DNA of 64,000 nt from Hippasteria phrygiana. Taxonomy: Eukaryota; Echinodermata; Asteroidea; Valvatida; Goniasteridae. The stretch covers positions 268,414-332,413 of the forward strand of contig JAZGUH010000104.1 in NCBI GenBank assembly GCA_037893225.1, in the 5' to 3' direction. The notes beneath the pieces were generated by a model. The model made no database searches. It was not told the origin of the DNA and saw only the letters and a program-made list of their open reading frames with translations. Of the stretch, positions 1 to 14,300 are shown piece after piece. Position 1 is the stretch's first letter. Each line of letters starts with the position of its first letter. The position numbers and the translations under genes were made by a program.

Positions 1-85
1 ATGCGTGTATAGATGGCAACTGGCCAGGTGGTCTTTTTCAAACCGCGGCTATGGCTATCGTCTGTATTCAAGGGGTTTAATGCAA
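1..85. repeat. Dispersed repeat fragment, partner at 50060-50145
   Basis: GGCCAGGTGGTCTTTTTCAA and GGCTATGGC.(A/G)TCGTC..(T/A)ATTCAAG occur here and at 50085-50132 in the same orientation. Confidence 0.65.
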
Positions 86-660
86 TAAATAAGCTTGCCC
101 TGAGTGCCTGCCTCTCCTCATATATAGTGACACACGGTACTATGAAAACACCTACATTGTAGCCTGTAGTGTCTTTGTGTTTTAGTTACTTGTATAAATT
201 TATCAAAATCACTGGGTTGCCTCTACTCACGAGTACCCATTTGTGGCTGTGAAACATTGCTTGCCACGCCCTTGCACATGCATTACACATGTATGCACAC
301 TGGGGATGCGAGTTTTATACACTACTTCAGGGGTATTTTTTGTCAATGTCGGTGGCAAGCCCATGATTTGTCTGTCCAGTGTGTCCATACTACACGTAGA
401 TGGATCCATGAACTGTAATAGTCCTGAATCCTCCAATTTCAATACGATTTTTCATATCGCCAAGGGAGTTGGGGTTAAATGTATATTTGCTTTTGCTGTA
501 ATTTTCAGAAATGAATGGATTTGGGGGTTGGTATTTTATAGCAGATATTATACACCTGAATAAATCCCCACCATCTGATTGGTGCATCGTCGATCATACG
601 CATTGAATTATTCGTACCAACGCACGGCACTGCAAAATTAGAAGTTCTATTAGAAGCTCA

Positions 661-840
661 GCTCGCTGGTGCCATTTGTCTACAAGTCATCGCTGCAGGC
701 AGCAATCAAATCGACGTCATAGGACGAACTCCTCTTTTGTGCCTACATGTAGTGCTAGACACAAAAGGGGAGTTCGTCCTATGACGTCGATTTGTTTGCT
801 GCCCACAGCGACGACATTTAGACAAATGGCACCAGCGGGC
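661..840. mobile_element. Foldback element (80-bp arms)
   Basis: Arms 661-741 and 760-840 are near-perfect inverted copies (CTGGTGCCATTTGTC at the outer ends, GGACGAACTCC and ATCGACGTCATAGG inside) with an 18-bp loop. Together they would fold into a single long hairpin. Confidence 0.85.
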
Positions 841-3800
841 TAGAGGGGACTTGATAAAAATAGCTCTCAATATTCTTTTTTTTTTATTTCATGGCAGAAA
901 TAGTTTGCTGTTTGTTTAGAATACACAATCTACATACAAATAAAAAATGACGCAGTCTTAACTCTCAGCAATCAACATCATCTTAAAGTTCTTAGTTCTA
1001 GTGAGTTGTCTGCATTCAGTGCATTGTAATAAATTATGTGCAATTTCATACCACATGCAGTATCTGTATTGTGAATTTTCAAGCTGTCCTTGAATTGGCA
1101 CCTTCCAATTTTTTTCCTGTATAGAATGTCATTGGACCAATTACCAAACCACAGCCCATTATGTTGATTGGCCGGCTTGTGACCGTAGAGGAAGACAGTT
1201 ACAATAAAGGTACCCACTCACAGTCAGCCTGCCGGCCGAGGTGTTGACAAGAAATGTCACTGAACCGTCAGTATTAACCTGAGTCCATTTGGTGTGTGTG
1301 CATAAAGAAACATCTCTACTACGACTGGCAGTGTTTGCAAGGCAATTAATATTCCCATCCCTCACTAGGCACTTAGCCACGCCTTAAAGATAACTCCTGT
1401 AGAAGTGCACGCACTGATTGTTTGGCCGACATGTACGTTGTACACGTCTTTGTTTGCGCATGACCGTATGAAATTCATGTGATGTCAAATTTTCCCTAAG
1501 TCACGCTCAAATGATTTACCATAGGAGTCCATTCAATGGCTGTTGTAAACTTTACCGCATAGAAGTGATCTGTTTTGCATTGGTTAATTTTTTTTATTTA
1601 CTTGGACAATGGATGCAACTTTAATCAAACGAATGCTTGGTTAAATTTTGACGTCGTGAGCCCCGTGTTGTGTGTATTGTGCATTGGATGCATTCATTTG
1701 TCTCATTAGTTTTGTATCCATCCAATTGGAAAAAGGCAGGCAAAGAATTGATACTGTCGGGGCGAGACTGTTTATGTGGAGCCCAAATTTAATATGCCAT
1801 GTTATTGTGCCAGACTTTCCTCTGTTGTGCCTTTCGGTAAAATGTTGTCTTTGAATACCGTACATGTGTACACATGGAACATCTTTGAGGTTGTGCAGTC
1901 ATTCCTACAGTGTACAAACAGTTCATTGTGGTTTCCCCGAAAAATGCAAAAACCATTTGTAAAATTATAGTATACATGTACATATTTAAGTGTGTAGTGT
2001 GCGAGTCATTCACACATTTTAAAAATATTGTCAAAATAGCAGGGCCTTTTTTGTTTGAAACAGAGCTCAGAATCTTGATACAGTGCATTTGTAATTTGTG
2101 AAAGTGCGCGGCATGTGCGTGCATATAATTGGATCATTTCTCTGCAATTGAGAAACATTTACGCTGCATCCGTGTCTCCATTTTCAAAACAACACTTAAG
2201 CCCTCCCAGCTAGGCCGACGACGTGCTACGCAAGTAGTTGCAGTGCGCTTTGCCGCCTTGCAGCCACGTCAAGATATACCCAGTACCAATTATGCATACG
2301 GAGCGTCTGGCTTCCCAAATAGATCTTGGGTTGTTTTGCCCGTATGTGCGGTTAAGGATAGGAACTGTAAATGTCATCTCCTGCAGGCCTGGATATTCAT
2401 GATATTGAGTTGTGGGTTGTGCATTATCAGGGTACCAAGAGGGTTTTTGTTTTTTAGTTTTTGGGGTGGTTTTTTTTTTGCAGAGAGTGAACATACTTGA
2501 AGGCATCAGTACTAGAAACGTCAATAGGGCAGCATCTTATTTCGGCCACTGATTGGTTTGGCAACTGGGGTTATTTTAGTTTTAATGCTCGGGCATGCTG
2601 ACCCAGCCGGCTTATACGTACAATGTCTCATGTGATACATGTACGTGTGTGTGATCTACATGTAGCCTTTATATTTTTTTACCATCATGATACATGATGC
2701 AAAACCTTGGTTCAACTACATGTACACGTAGGTGACAGATGTTGTCTGAACATTGCTTCGAAACAGACGAGTGAACACGTTCAAATTGTTCATGTACATG
2801 TGCGTGTGCGTAATATATGGGGCTACCCATATGGTTGTCATTAAATTTCAACTCCCATAAAATCGCACAAGGTGGGCCTTATTAAGGTCCGCGGCTTTGC
2901 AATTTAAAAAAATATGTATTTTTGTTGTAGAATTGACAAAATGGAATGTCTACTGCATCTATCATTGTGTGTTTACACCGCACGATATCCCACCCCCCCC
3001 CAAAAAATAAATAAATAAATAAGATAGGGGACACCTTTTTCACAAATGTTACATTTTGGTGAGAAAATTACATACTCAACTCCCATATTGAAGGTCATGC
3101 AGTATAGGGGAGGAAGCATACGTACGTGTACATGTAATTGTAATAACAAATGTGGGTCTGCATATATTTCTCACAATATGTGTCGTACAGTGTACATGTA
3201 CATTGTACATAGTACAAGTTGAATGTCCATGTATACTCCCAGGGATTTGTGAACAAGCACTTTGTGATCAGTGGATGGCTTTTCTCTAAGGACCCTTGAT
3301 ACACATGTAGTGCAATGCACTGCCAAGACCAGTACAATTATGACAAACACAGAGTGTACTCTGTGTAGAGGGCCATCTTGCTTGGGACCAGTGGTCTCAC
3401 CAGGCATACCCTTAGCGCAGTGTTCCCGCCGTTCTGCCTTCCCTTGAAAATGCAGCATTTGTCTAAAAATCATCGACAAAAAACATTTCGGGGACACCAG
3501 TTTGGTTCAGTAAAGTCTAACCATTGAAAGATGAATACAAAAATCAGACTGGTGCCCTTGATTTACTTGGTTGTATACAGGCTGCACTATGTGAGGCACC
3601 AGTCTGAATGTCCGAATGCCAATACTCTTTTTTTTTTTTTACATTTCTCCGTAAATATTGTACATTATGATAGAACCTTTACATTCAGACCTGGGAAATA
3701 CATGTTGTTAATAGATAACTAACCAAAGAGATGAAATGTTGTGCGCCTTTTATTTGTAAACAAGTGATTTTTTTCCCTCTCCTGACAAAAAAGTGTATTG

Positions 3801-5327
3801 GACATTTATTAGGTTGAATAAACTTAACACCAGAGTAAACACCAGATTCTACGACAGAAACTCGTCACTGAGTAACAGCGCAAACCTCACCTCGGTCTCG
3901 AGTTGCATAGCTGTACGTCGATCCGGAAGCCTGCTGCTCTTGCAAGCCTAGAAATTGATGTAATAATCAAAATGCCATACGCTGTTTGTTTTACCATGGC
4001 AACTGTCCAGATCATGCACTGTCCCAGTGCCCACTTTCTGGACTTAATTGATTGCGTACATGTACTCTAGTCCCTGCAGTCCCGCTGCACATCAATCACA
4101 CACTAATGTGGATCTTGAGGACTCCTTTGAGGTGTCACATTTAATTTGCCCATCATCAGCGGATAAGATTTGAAATCACGCACAAACCAGACAATTTGGA
4201 AATATGATAAAGAATGCATCGATGACTTGCTCCGTATACACATGTACATTAATTATATCACTTGATTCAAAGCTGCTGTTGCAAAATTTCAATTTCCTTG
4301 ATTTCTCCCACGATTTTTTTAATTTTTGGACGAAAGTGAAAACTTTGCATGGATTTCTTCAAAATCACTTGATACATGAACAGTGTCCCTTTGCAAATAA
4401 AATCCCAAAATTACACAGAGGTTTAGGAAAGAATGTAATTGCCTGTACTTGTCTTGTAGACTTTGAATAATTGACTAAAAAGTGTGTACACATATATTTA
4501 TATTGTACATTCCCATTTTTAGCATGTACATTAACTCTAACCTCACCTAAATCTGTTGTAGCACATCACAAGTACTACTGTACATGTAGTAGTAAATTGT
4601 AGTATGCAGTACTTTTACTACACTGGCATTATTAGAAATTATGTAGTATTTTGTAGTGTACTTTACCCCAAATGAATGCCTTGGACATTAGGGTTAAACT
4701 TTTAACATACATGTATTCCTTAAGTTGAAGACATCCATGTGTATATCTGACATGTACATGTACATGTACAGGCATAGAAACCATAAACCATAAACCATAA
4801 TTATTTTCAAGGCTTCTCCAAACTGGCATTGACCTTTAGTTACCTTTGGCCCACATTGTTTGCAATCAACACACACAGCAAACTGTCCTTGGCTTGGCCT
4901 AGCCTGGGGATTTATTGGTGTTGGGTCAATGATGGCACAGCCATCCAGGGTTGCCTTATTTACATAAGAATGCACCCTGAATTGTAGCAGGTGGCCATCA
5001 GCCAATCCCTTATCACTGTCCTCATGAGGTCATCACCTTGAGAGGCTTGTGACATCATCATTGGTTGGTTGGTGTGTGTGTTCATTGTGAAGAAGTGGGT
5101 GGTTCCATATCGACCATATCGAGTTGGGAGTACAATGTACATGTACCATATTTAGCTTGGAATAGAACATACTTACATGTACTACAAAAATATTTCCATA
5201 AACGGAAGACTACTGGAGATTTTACAACTGAATCCAGTCTAGTATTGGAAATATTTCCTCCTCTGAAACTAGTTCTAGTTTTATCTGTATTAGTGGATAA
5301 TTCTAATCATCTCAATTTATACTAAAA

Positions 5328-5342
5328 ATGGATCCACTGCGG
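5328..5342 (+). CDS. NDRG: NDRG coding exon 1 (start codon exon, 5 residues)
   Basis: ACTAAAAATGG gives an ATG with A at -3 and G at +4. It encodes MDPLR and is followed at once by GTAAGT. The phase (0) fits the next exon exactly, giving MDPLR-EKVVKT. The exon is chosen by context only. Vertebrate NDRGs have longer, variable N-termini, so another first exon upstream is possible. Confidence 0.55.
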
Positions 5343-8300
5343 GTAAGTCAGTTGAGTTTTGTTTTCAGGACTGGTTATCAAACACTGTACATGCATGGAG
5401 GTATTGGTACATGTATGTATTATTAGGCAGTGCAGAATTTATGAATCTTGGTCTAGTCAGTAGTAATATGGGTGTGTTAGGAGTGGTCAACTTGTGATGT
5501 GCTCACAGCTTATGGTAGCATTTAATACCAATATGACTGTTAAATGTGTCTTCCGGTGTTTGAGCAGAATTTGGTGTCATGTCTCATGTGTAAATGTCTA
5601 TTTGGTGTCTGCTAATAGTGCATCTGCAAGTATGTACAATATGTACATGTACATGGACTTGGCTTACATCAAAGAAATCGTTTCTACGTGTACATGTATG
5701 TACCGTCCGTGCTCTTTAGAAAAATTAGATTTTTATACAATCAAATTTTTCTATATTCCTGTAAATTGCCAAATTTGTTATATTTTCCGTATCCGGCCAC
5801 CACTATTTGGGGGTTTTATAAACACCAACAGTAATCTGTGCATCCAAAATGTGGCCTAAAAACCACTTTTCCTGAGAGGATTTCAGTTGTGCAAGACTGA
5901 ATAGATTTGTCTTCAATGAAAACACAAGGTAAGGTGATTGTGCTTGGTGGGGAATATATCGTGGCCAGATATGGAACTCTTGCCTTTTTCTTTTCTTTTT
6001 TAATAATGAAAAAATTGAAAAAGCATGATCAAAGTTTATCCCTGATTTTTGTTTTAAACATATGTACATTTGTCCCAATATTTTGTTTCTTTGCAAACAG
6101 TAGATGTACTTTATAAACCTGTGTTGGGTGTGAGAAAAACATTGTATTAAAGTGTCAAGAAGTATTACATGTACAACATCTACATGTACATGTGTACATT
6201 GTACAGTCTATTTGGTTAAATCTACAGTGTGTAGAACACAGCCTATTACTGGATTTAAAATGTCATGTTGCAGATGTTGTGAACTTAGAATGATCCAATA
6301 TTTCATCATGTACACATAATATGCACGCCAGGGTTATCCAATTAATCAGGGAATGGACTTGGCCTCCTCCAGTGAATAAGTAGGTAGGGAGAGGCTGTGG
6401 TCAGTCAACTCTGCCCTTTATCCAGGCTCTGGAAATTTAAAAACAGCTATAATGGAGTGGCTTTTTTCCCTTTTTTTTTTTTTTTTTGGTTTTGTTTTAC
6501 CGATAAAGCCGTGTCCACATTGGATTTTTTGGGTAAAACATACGGAGACTATTGTCCACTTGACCAAATTAAATCCAGTGCGGACAGCCCGTAAACTTTC
6601 CAAATTGTCAAAGGTCGATCGTCGGTTGTCAGTTTATCCCAGTTTATCGGCTGTCAACTTAAAGTGTGGCCAACCCCACCCACCACCTCTGTTGTAGCCC
6701 TTTAATTACCTGCAGTGGCTTTTAGCCTTGTATTTGGCGACTTCCATAAAAAATGGAAAGTTTTTAAAAGCAACTTTTGCTCATTTACTGGTAGAGCACT
6801 TACAATTAACAATCGGGTGATGAACTCTTTACTTTTACTTAATTTTGTTCTGGTACTGACAGTGATACCAAGGAAGACTACATGAATATGTATGTGATGT
6901 ACCCAATGTGCTGTTTTCGTCTTCAAGCTTTTTTAGAAAAATTGAGAACTGTGTTGTCATGTATTTAAATTAGTATTTATCCATGGACTTGTTTTGCACA
7001 TGTGTTGGAAATGTGACGTTACATCTGTTACATTTTATAAATTCTTTTCAATTCCTTTTCATTGTTTCATTGGTTCATGAAAGAAATTAAAATAAATAGG
7101 AACTGTCATACAATCTATAGATATTTTTTTGCAAGATAAACAGTAAGAAATATGTACATATGTAAGACTCTCCAAATGCCGTCAGTCTAATGTAATTTGA
7201 CAGTGCGGTGTACACTTGACCAGAGTTGTAGTCGAGTCCCTGCAAGTCCTTTCACAAGTCCTCTCGCAAGTCCAGTCATAAAGCCAGTCACAAGTAACTG
7301 GATGAACAATGACAAAGGAATGCCTTTGCCAAAGCTCATTTGAATAGCTTGTGATTGGGATTAGGACCGGAGGGCTTGTGATGGACTTGCAGGGACTTAA
7401 TTGTGATGGACTCCACTACATTGTACATCTCTGCACTTGACACTTAATGAAATTGCAGACTGTACACATGTGCATTAATACATGATCCATATGATATGAA
7501 TTCCTGAAGGCATGATGTACATTAAGTGCTTTTTTCACTCCGGATATTTTACCTTTTGTTCTTTTGTTTCCGTCTGCAGGAGAAGGTCGTCAAGACAGAG
7601 AAGTGGGGTGATTTTTGTTGCTTTTTGCAGGTAAGATAATATCCAAAGTCAAATATCTCCTGTATCAGATATATACACATGTCCACGATGTTAACTGAAA
7701 CACGGTTCATGTTACACAAGGGAAGTGCGAGCCTACGAGGATGGTGTGTACATGTAAATGGGAGCATTCTGAAGTTTGTCGGTGCATTAAACATGTTAAA
7801 TTGTGGCTGGGGGTAATTTACCTACCGCAGAATTGCATGGAATACAGAGTGGATTCAGGCACCTAATATTTAACCCTATTTAACCTACCTAAATCCATCA
7901 AAATCCGAACCCTGTTTTGGAGGATTTCGGCAGATTCAGGATACCTCCATTTTGAAAACTGGGGGATTTTGATGGATTGAGGATTGTAAGCCTAGTGGTA
8001 CTGCAGGATTTTGATGGATTCAGGATACATGTACATGTACCTCCATAATTGAGCAGTCACCAAAACCAACTTTTGGTGCATGACAAAATAGGTGGATTTT
8101 AGTGGATTCACGATACTTTCTAGTAAAGTTACCCAAGGGGTTAGGGTTAATGCAGCAGGTTGTGAAATTACGGTAAGACATCGGACATTTTCCGACCATT
8201 TTCACTTTTTGGTTGCCATGACTGATCAAAGCCCTTTTCGTGTCTAATTTTACCTTCTGAACGGTATTATACAAATAATGAATGTTTGTGAGTGCAATGG

Positions 8301-11300
8301 TAAGAATAATTTCATGACGTGAAAGAGAAAATTCCCAAAATAATTTCAAGCCGAGTGGAATGGAAAATTCCATCTGTCCCCAAATGAAATAATTCTTTCC
8401 ATTGCACACGCATGAAACATTCATTATTTGTTGTATGCAACACCTGAATAAATCCTCGTCACCTGATTGGTCAGAGCGCAACCGATGGTGTGACCGTGCA
8501 GTGTAAGTTCTATTCACCATTGAATAGAAGTTTTATTTTTGTGGTGCGGCCGCGCCGCGCGTTGGGATGAATAATTCAATGCACGTGATGAACGATCCAC
8601 TAGTCAGAAGGCGGGGATTTACTCGGATGTTGTATAAAAGCTAGAATCTGAGACAAAGAAAAATGACAGCACTAGATTCCATAGAGCTATCCAAGGGGCG
8701 TGGTCAATTTGCAAATGGCGATAGGTTGTTGACAGTAAGCCTGTGATTTTACGTTTAATTTACTATCCGTTTAAACGAAACTTTTCTAAACGGTTAAACG
8801 TTTAAACGTTTGTCGGCGGCAGGTAAATTTTGTTTTTGTTTAATACAATAAATGTTTATTTAAGGCTTAATGTATCAGGGAGTCCCAACATGTTTTGACT
8901 ACATTGTATTACTTACTACAATGAATTAATATTGTCAGTTTTCTCTCCTGAAATTTTAGCAGGGCGGCAGATACAATGCGAGCGCTACGCGCATTTACAA
9001 TGAATGTTTGAAATGATAGCGCGACGCCCTAATTACGGCCCGCTTATTTTGGATTCTAGATGCATGTACTTGTGGTGCAATCTGAGGCATTTCCTGGCCA
9101 CTTTCCAAAGTGGCCACCCAAAGGTCTGAAATTCTAACGTACGGCAAATACTTCTACAAATCATAGAAAGTCACGTCTACAAATCATAGAACGTCACACA
9201 ACTTTGCACCCAACAAGAACATTGAGATCACTTAATACAATTTTACCCGAATGTCGTATATATACCACATTGAAATCACTTGCTTACAAATCACGGTGTT
9301 GCCCACTAACCCGGCTTTGAAACTATAACTACGCATGCGCGTCTTTTTGACTAGCCTTTTCTCAAGACGCAGGTTTATTTCCTGTACCACGCTCCAGCTA
9401 CGTGTACATGTACATACACGAGTTGGTTGTTGGCCCATTGCCAGACCCTAGCTGTTACTAGCACGTGAACACGTGCTGCAGAAAAAAATATTTCAGCCCA
9501 CGTGCTGTGTACATGAACGATCCCGGATGACCAATCACAAGTCATACATAATGCAACAAAATGAATATGTATAAGCCGACCGATCCCTAGACCTGCGTAT
9601 TGAAATGACTTGTGGTCAGCCACTTACACCCTATGGCCCATGCAAAATCGGCAGCTTTGAGAATTACCCTTTGCGTGTGTCAGTAACAGCCGGCCGCAAC
9701 CATGTGAAGCCTTAAGCTTCATTGGTGGTTGCGTGATGAGAAGATGTCATAAAGCGAGGTGTATATTGAACCGGACGCCGATTGGTCATCCCACGTAACA
9801 GAGTGCAGACAAAAAAAGTAGCGAGAGAGGAGCATTTCCAATGAATGTTTGAAATGATACGCCCACTATTTTGCATAAATTTAAATATACAATGTAGCTT
9901 AGTGTAAAAAAAACACCTTTTTGAGAAGTTTTCAGGGTCAACTTTATGACAATGACACCGGGGGTAACCAAAAGGGTAACAACAGTGGTTTAAGTTTTGA
10001 AAACAACTTCTTTGCAATACAATCGGAATAATTTGGTCTAATTTTGTGAAAAAAATCATTTTCAAGCTGACTACCATGGATAGGAAATACACCATTTTTG
10101 TAGACTATAAATAGATCGCCTGTCCAATGTCATTTAGTGATGTTCACTGCAAAGTTAAGGGCAGAGTGCCGGCGCTGCCCGCCATGTTTGGGGTTCATGG
10201 CTTAATACACGTCCCCCGCAGTACGAAGCACCCAACCTGTCAGTCTTTTGAACATTGAACCGGACGCCGATTGGTCGGACGCCGATTGGTCAGCCCACGT
10301 AACAGGCTTTTAAGCACTATCTCCCACCATACAAAAACAAGTCATGCGTATTCATTATTCAAAACAACGGAAGTGTTTGGATTGGAGGAACAAGTCGTCA
10401 CGAAAGTAGCAAAGGGAAAGGAACTTCAGCCCATACATAATAATAAAGAGAAAACGGAACGCAGACGGAATAAAAGATCGAGGCTCATGCGACCGCTGAA
10501 CACAGAAGTGTGACTGAGCCAAGTGTTTCAGAGACAAACAACACCCTCCTTATCCAATAGAAAAAGCTTCGAGTCTTGTAAGATTTTTTATTGTGACCTA
10601 AGGAAGAGATTTTAAAAAGCAGGCCGATCATCTTTGGTATCTCTAAATGAGCGGTATTGTTTGTGATCCTATCTCATGTCCATTGTCAGGGTTCGCTAAA
10701 GCTCTGGAAGCATACAGCTGGAAACTTGTCGGCAAATTGAAAACCACAGACAAGTAATTGTTATAGTCTTTGGGGTTTTTTTTCGCAGGAAATAAAAAAG
10801 TATCGGCGACTCTCTAAAGGAGCGGTATTGTTTGTGATCCTGTCTCACGTCCATTGTCAGGGTTCGCTGAGCGCGTGTGCCAATCACGCGCGCCCACAAT
10901 AAAGCTCTGGAAGCATACAGCTGGAAACTTGTCGGCAAATTGAAAACCACAGAAAGGAATTGTTATAGTCTTTGGGGGTTTTTTTTCGCAGGAAATAAAA
11001 AAGTATCGGCGACTTGGTAATAGTTGTCGAGCTACATGTAGTCAACAATACTTTATTGTATTACACAGACAAATAAAGTATCAAATGCAACAAAAACGCA
11101 AGGCACATTTTGTATTTATTTTTTTCGTTTAAACGGTTACTAAAGTACTAAACGGATAGTGCTTTTGTAAACGTTTAAACGTTTAAACGTTTAACCGTCA
11201 CAGGCTTAGTTGACAGCCTACAAATCACAAGGGGCAGGATAGTTCAGTTGGTTCATCTTGGAAAAGGTTACTCACATGATAAACTAAAATGAACCCATCT

Positions 11301-14300
11301 ACATACATGTAGAAATGGCCGTAAATCTCAACCTAAAAAAACAAAATCCACAATTTAGCTTTTGCAGCACCAGGCAAAATAATGGTCTCCAAATCCCGTC
11401 CGGTTCCCACTGACAAAAATGTTACTGCTGGGTGGATTAAAAAGAGCAACCTTAATACGGAGGAGGAGGAGGACATCTGTTTGTGTTTTATGGATTGCAA
11501 GGACGAGATGGCACTCTGAAACATAAAAATTGATCACTATCGCATTGCCCTGCCGGGCCTATATTATATGTGGTATCAGACACACAGCCTAATAACTGGC
11601 GATATGAGCCATGCTGCAGATAGCTTATAGTAGCTAGATTTACAGTCATATGACCTGTGTTCTATAAGCAAACACTGTGTGCGTGGGTGGATGGATGGAT
11701 GGGTGTAATCTTTGCAGTGTTTCAGGCCTATCCTTCTGATTAAAAAAAAAAGGAAGTGCCGTGATACCATTTGTGGGTTTAAAGTAGTTGGCACTGGACT
11801 GATGCTTGGAAAAGGAAATTGCTGTATGTTCGGGTGTTATTGATTGGATTCCAATGAGAAAGGTTATACATATAACAGAAGCTAGGACTATAGACGCCTC
11901 TACTAGTCTGGTTTCCAGATCTGATGAATCTGACTTTTCTTGACGATACATACAATGTACATGTAGGTCCACTAGTTGCCAATGTCGTTAACAAAATGGA
12001 GGATTTCCTAATTTTTCTGAAAATGTCCAAAGATTTTTGAACTCGTTTTCGTCAACATTTGGATGTTATCGTTGATGTTTGCCAAACATAAAATGTTTGT
12101 CGGGCCCGTTGTCAATCCAGCAATTTTTGAATTTTCAATTAAATCGAAGCTAAATAATCAATGCCATACTCTTGCAGTAACGTGCCTACGTTTTTGTTTT
12201 TTTATGTTGCTTTTTGTTTACCCATGGTGATTGACCTAAAATTTATCAAGAATCGTCACAGAATCTTCAGGTCAGGGAACCATACCCTATCTCTGCTACT
12301 GTTCAGTGCCGAGCTATCCATTCCTGTACAAAATGTATGTCCGCTACAATAAGCCAGTTCGGTATTTCAGCTGCGCATATGTGCACAATGACATTTTGTC
12401 CGAATGACCCGCGTGACCTAACATGCGCATGTGAACCCAAAAGGTGGTCGTACAACGCGCATGTGTTAAATTCAATCAGAATGGGCGTTCGTGTAACATG
12501 GCATGGCATTACGTCAGCAATTTTGTCCGAATAACCTTTGACCTTTGAGATACCGAACTGACTTATTGTCAGCTTCTCTTGATGACTGTAGTTTATACCG
12601 GTACCTCTTTCTGCTCAACAGTCGTTGTTGACGTCCACTTGCTGAAAATGGTCTTTGAACGACACTTTCAATTTTTTTTCAATTGCAATGAAAGCTCCAT
12701 TGTGGAAAATGTGCAAAGTTGGCCTGCACAAATTTACCTATCTGTGTAAAACTGCACATGTACAATATATTTACATGTACAGATTAGACTATACAGTCAC
12801 TGAAATGTAGTAACTGATGCAGTGTGAACGATGAAACAAACTTTTCCTGAAAATGCAAGTGAACCTGTACACTTATCATATCATATCCTGGGACTATAGC
12901 ATGTCGTGTACAAAATGGAAGGACAGGGGATACGTGTATACATGTCCAAATTAACATACAATGCAGGGCTTGCCCTTAACTTTTCTTTTTCACTCGCCGG
13001 CCGGACTACTCAACCAGACTTTTGGGTGTCCGCAAGCTTTTTCACTCGCCGCATGTTTAACAGTAGTTTCTCAATCAAGCTTTTTCACTCGCCGCATGTT
13101 TAACAGTAGTTTCTCAAGCAAACTTATAATAATTATAATGCATCATATACGTTTCAGCAAACAAGCATTAACTACTTTAACACTACATTGCTCATTTTTA
13201 GTTGATACAGTGTCAGTGTCAGGCCTTGAATTTGGTTATTTTTAGGGCAAGGCCACTTTGGCCTTGACTAAAGCAAAATTATGGAGGGCACCAAGGCCAG
13301 TAAGTAGGGCACCAAGGCCAAATTATATCTACAGAAAGGGCACAGAGGTCGCGGCATTGTTGATTTTTCCATTCAAAACGTATTTAACTAAGAGTAAGAG
13401 TAAGACTACGAGGCCAAAAACATACTGCTTCCGATCACATGGGTATTCAATTATATGTGAATTTCAGCCTAAACTATTTCCGTTTACGCTACGAAAGCTA
13501 TAACAAAAAATTGCCACAATAAATGATCAAAACTTGCCTTAATTAATGTCAAAAATATTTACGGTCGATAATTCTTTAAAATAATGGAGAATTTAGGTCG
13601 TACACATCACTATGCACCATGGGCGGAGATCCCGGGGGGGGATGGGGGGATATATCCCCCCCACTTTTTGACCTGGGGGGATGACCAATGTAATCATCCC
13701 CCCCCCCCACTTTTTAAGGGTAGGCGTACTAACTTGCGCAGAGTCCGTAACTTGCCAATACATGTATTTTTGTTTCGTTATACACGTGATGACTTTCCAT
13801 TGATCCCTTTAATATAACCCATCCCCATAGACTAATGCCTAATTCACATTTGGCCTGCGATGGGTCTACGGAGCCTGTATCCTGCCCGTATCCCCCTTTC
13901 CGTGCGGCCTCCGTGTGGAGGCAGGAGGCGGCCGTGAGATTTTCGTATGGATTCACGGGCGCCGTGGCCTCTACGATTTTGTTTAGCGAGAAGTTATACA
14001 AATTTAAAAAAATTGTAAGCCCGTAGCCCGTAGACATGTCGTAGGTGGCATTGCACAATCCCCGCACAGGCACCGCGCGGAGGCCGCGCACTGATCGTGC
14101 AGAAAACGCAAGATTTTAGGTGGACATTGGGGCCAAAACAAATCGTACGGAGATTGTAGGCTCTTGGGAAAATCGCAGGGCCCTCACACAGCTATCGCAA
14201 GGTTGCCGCTTGCTGCCCGTGCAGTACCCGTGAAATCGCACGGATATCGCACGGATATTGAGCAGTCATCCCGCGGCAACCCCACAGCGGCCGCACCATC

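Larger units (their letters stand above)
1..5327. other. Upstream flank of NDRG
   Basis: Apart from the foldback at 661-840 and repeat fragments at 1-85 and 425-580, I see no gene. The NDRG promoter and 5' UTR should be here or further left. No TATA box or CpG-rich stretch stands out. 5100-5327 is a plausible 5' UTR. Confidence 0.4.

Noticed and set aside
8020..8520. 166-codon open frame on the - strand
   Set aside because: It covers a piggyBac-like element and a foldback repeat; no coding signature.
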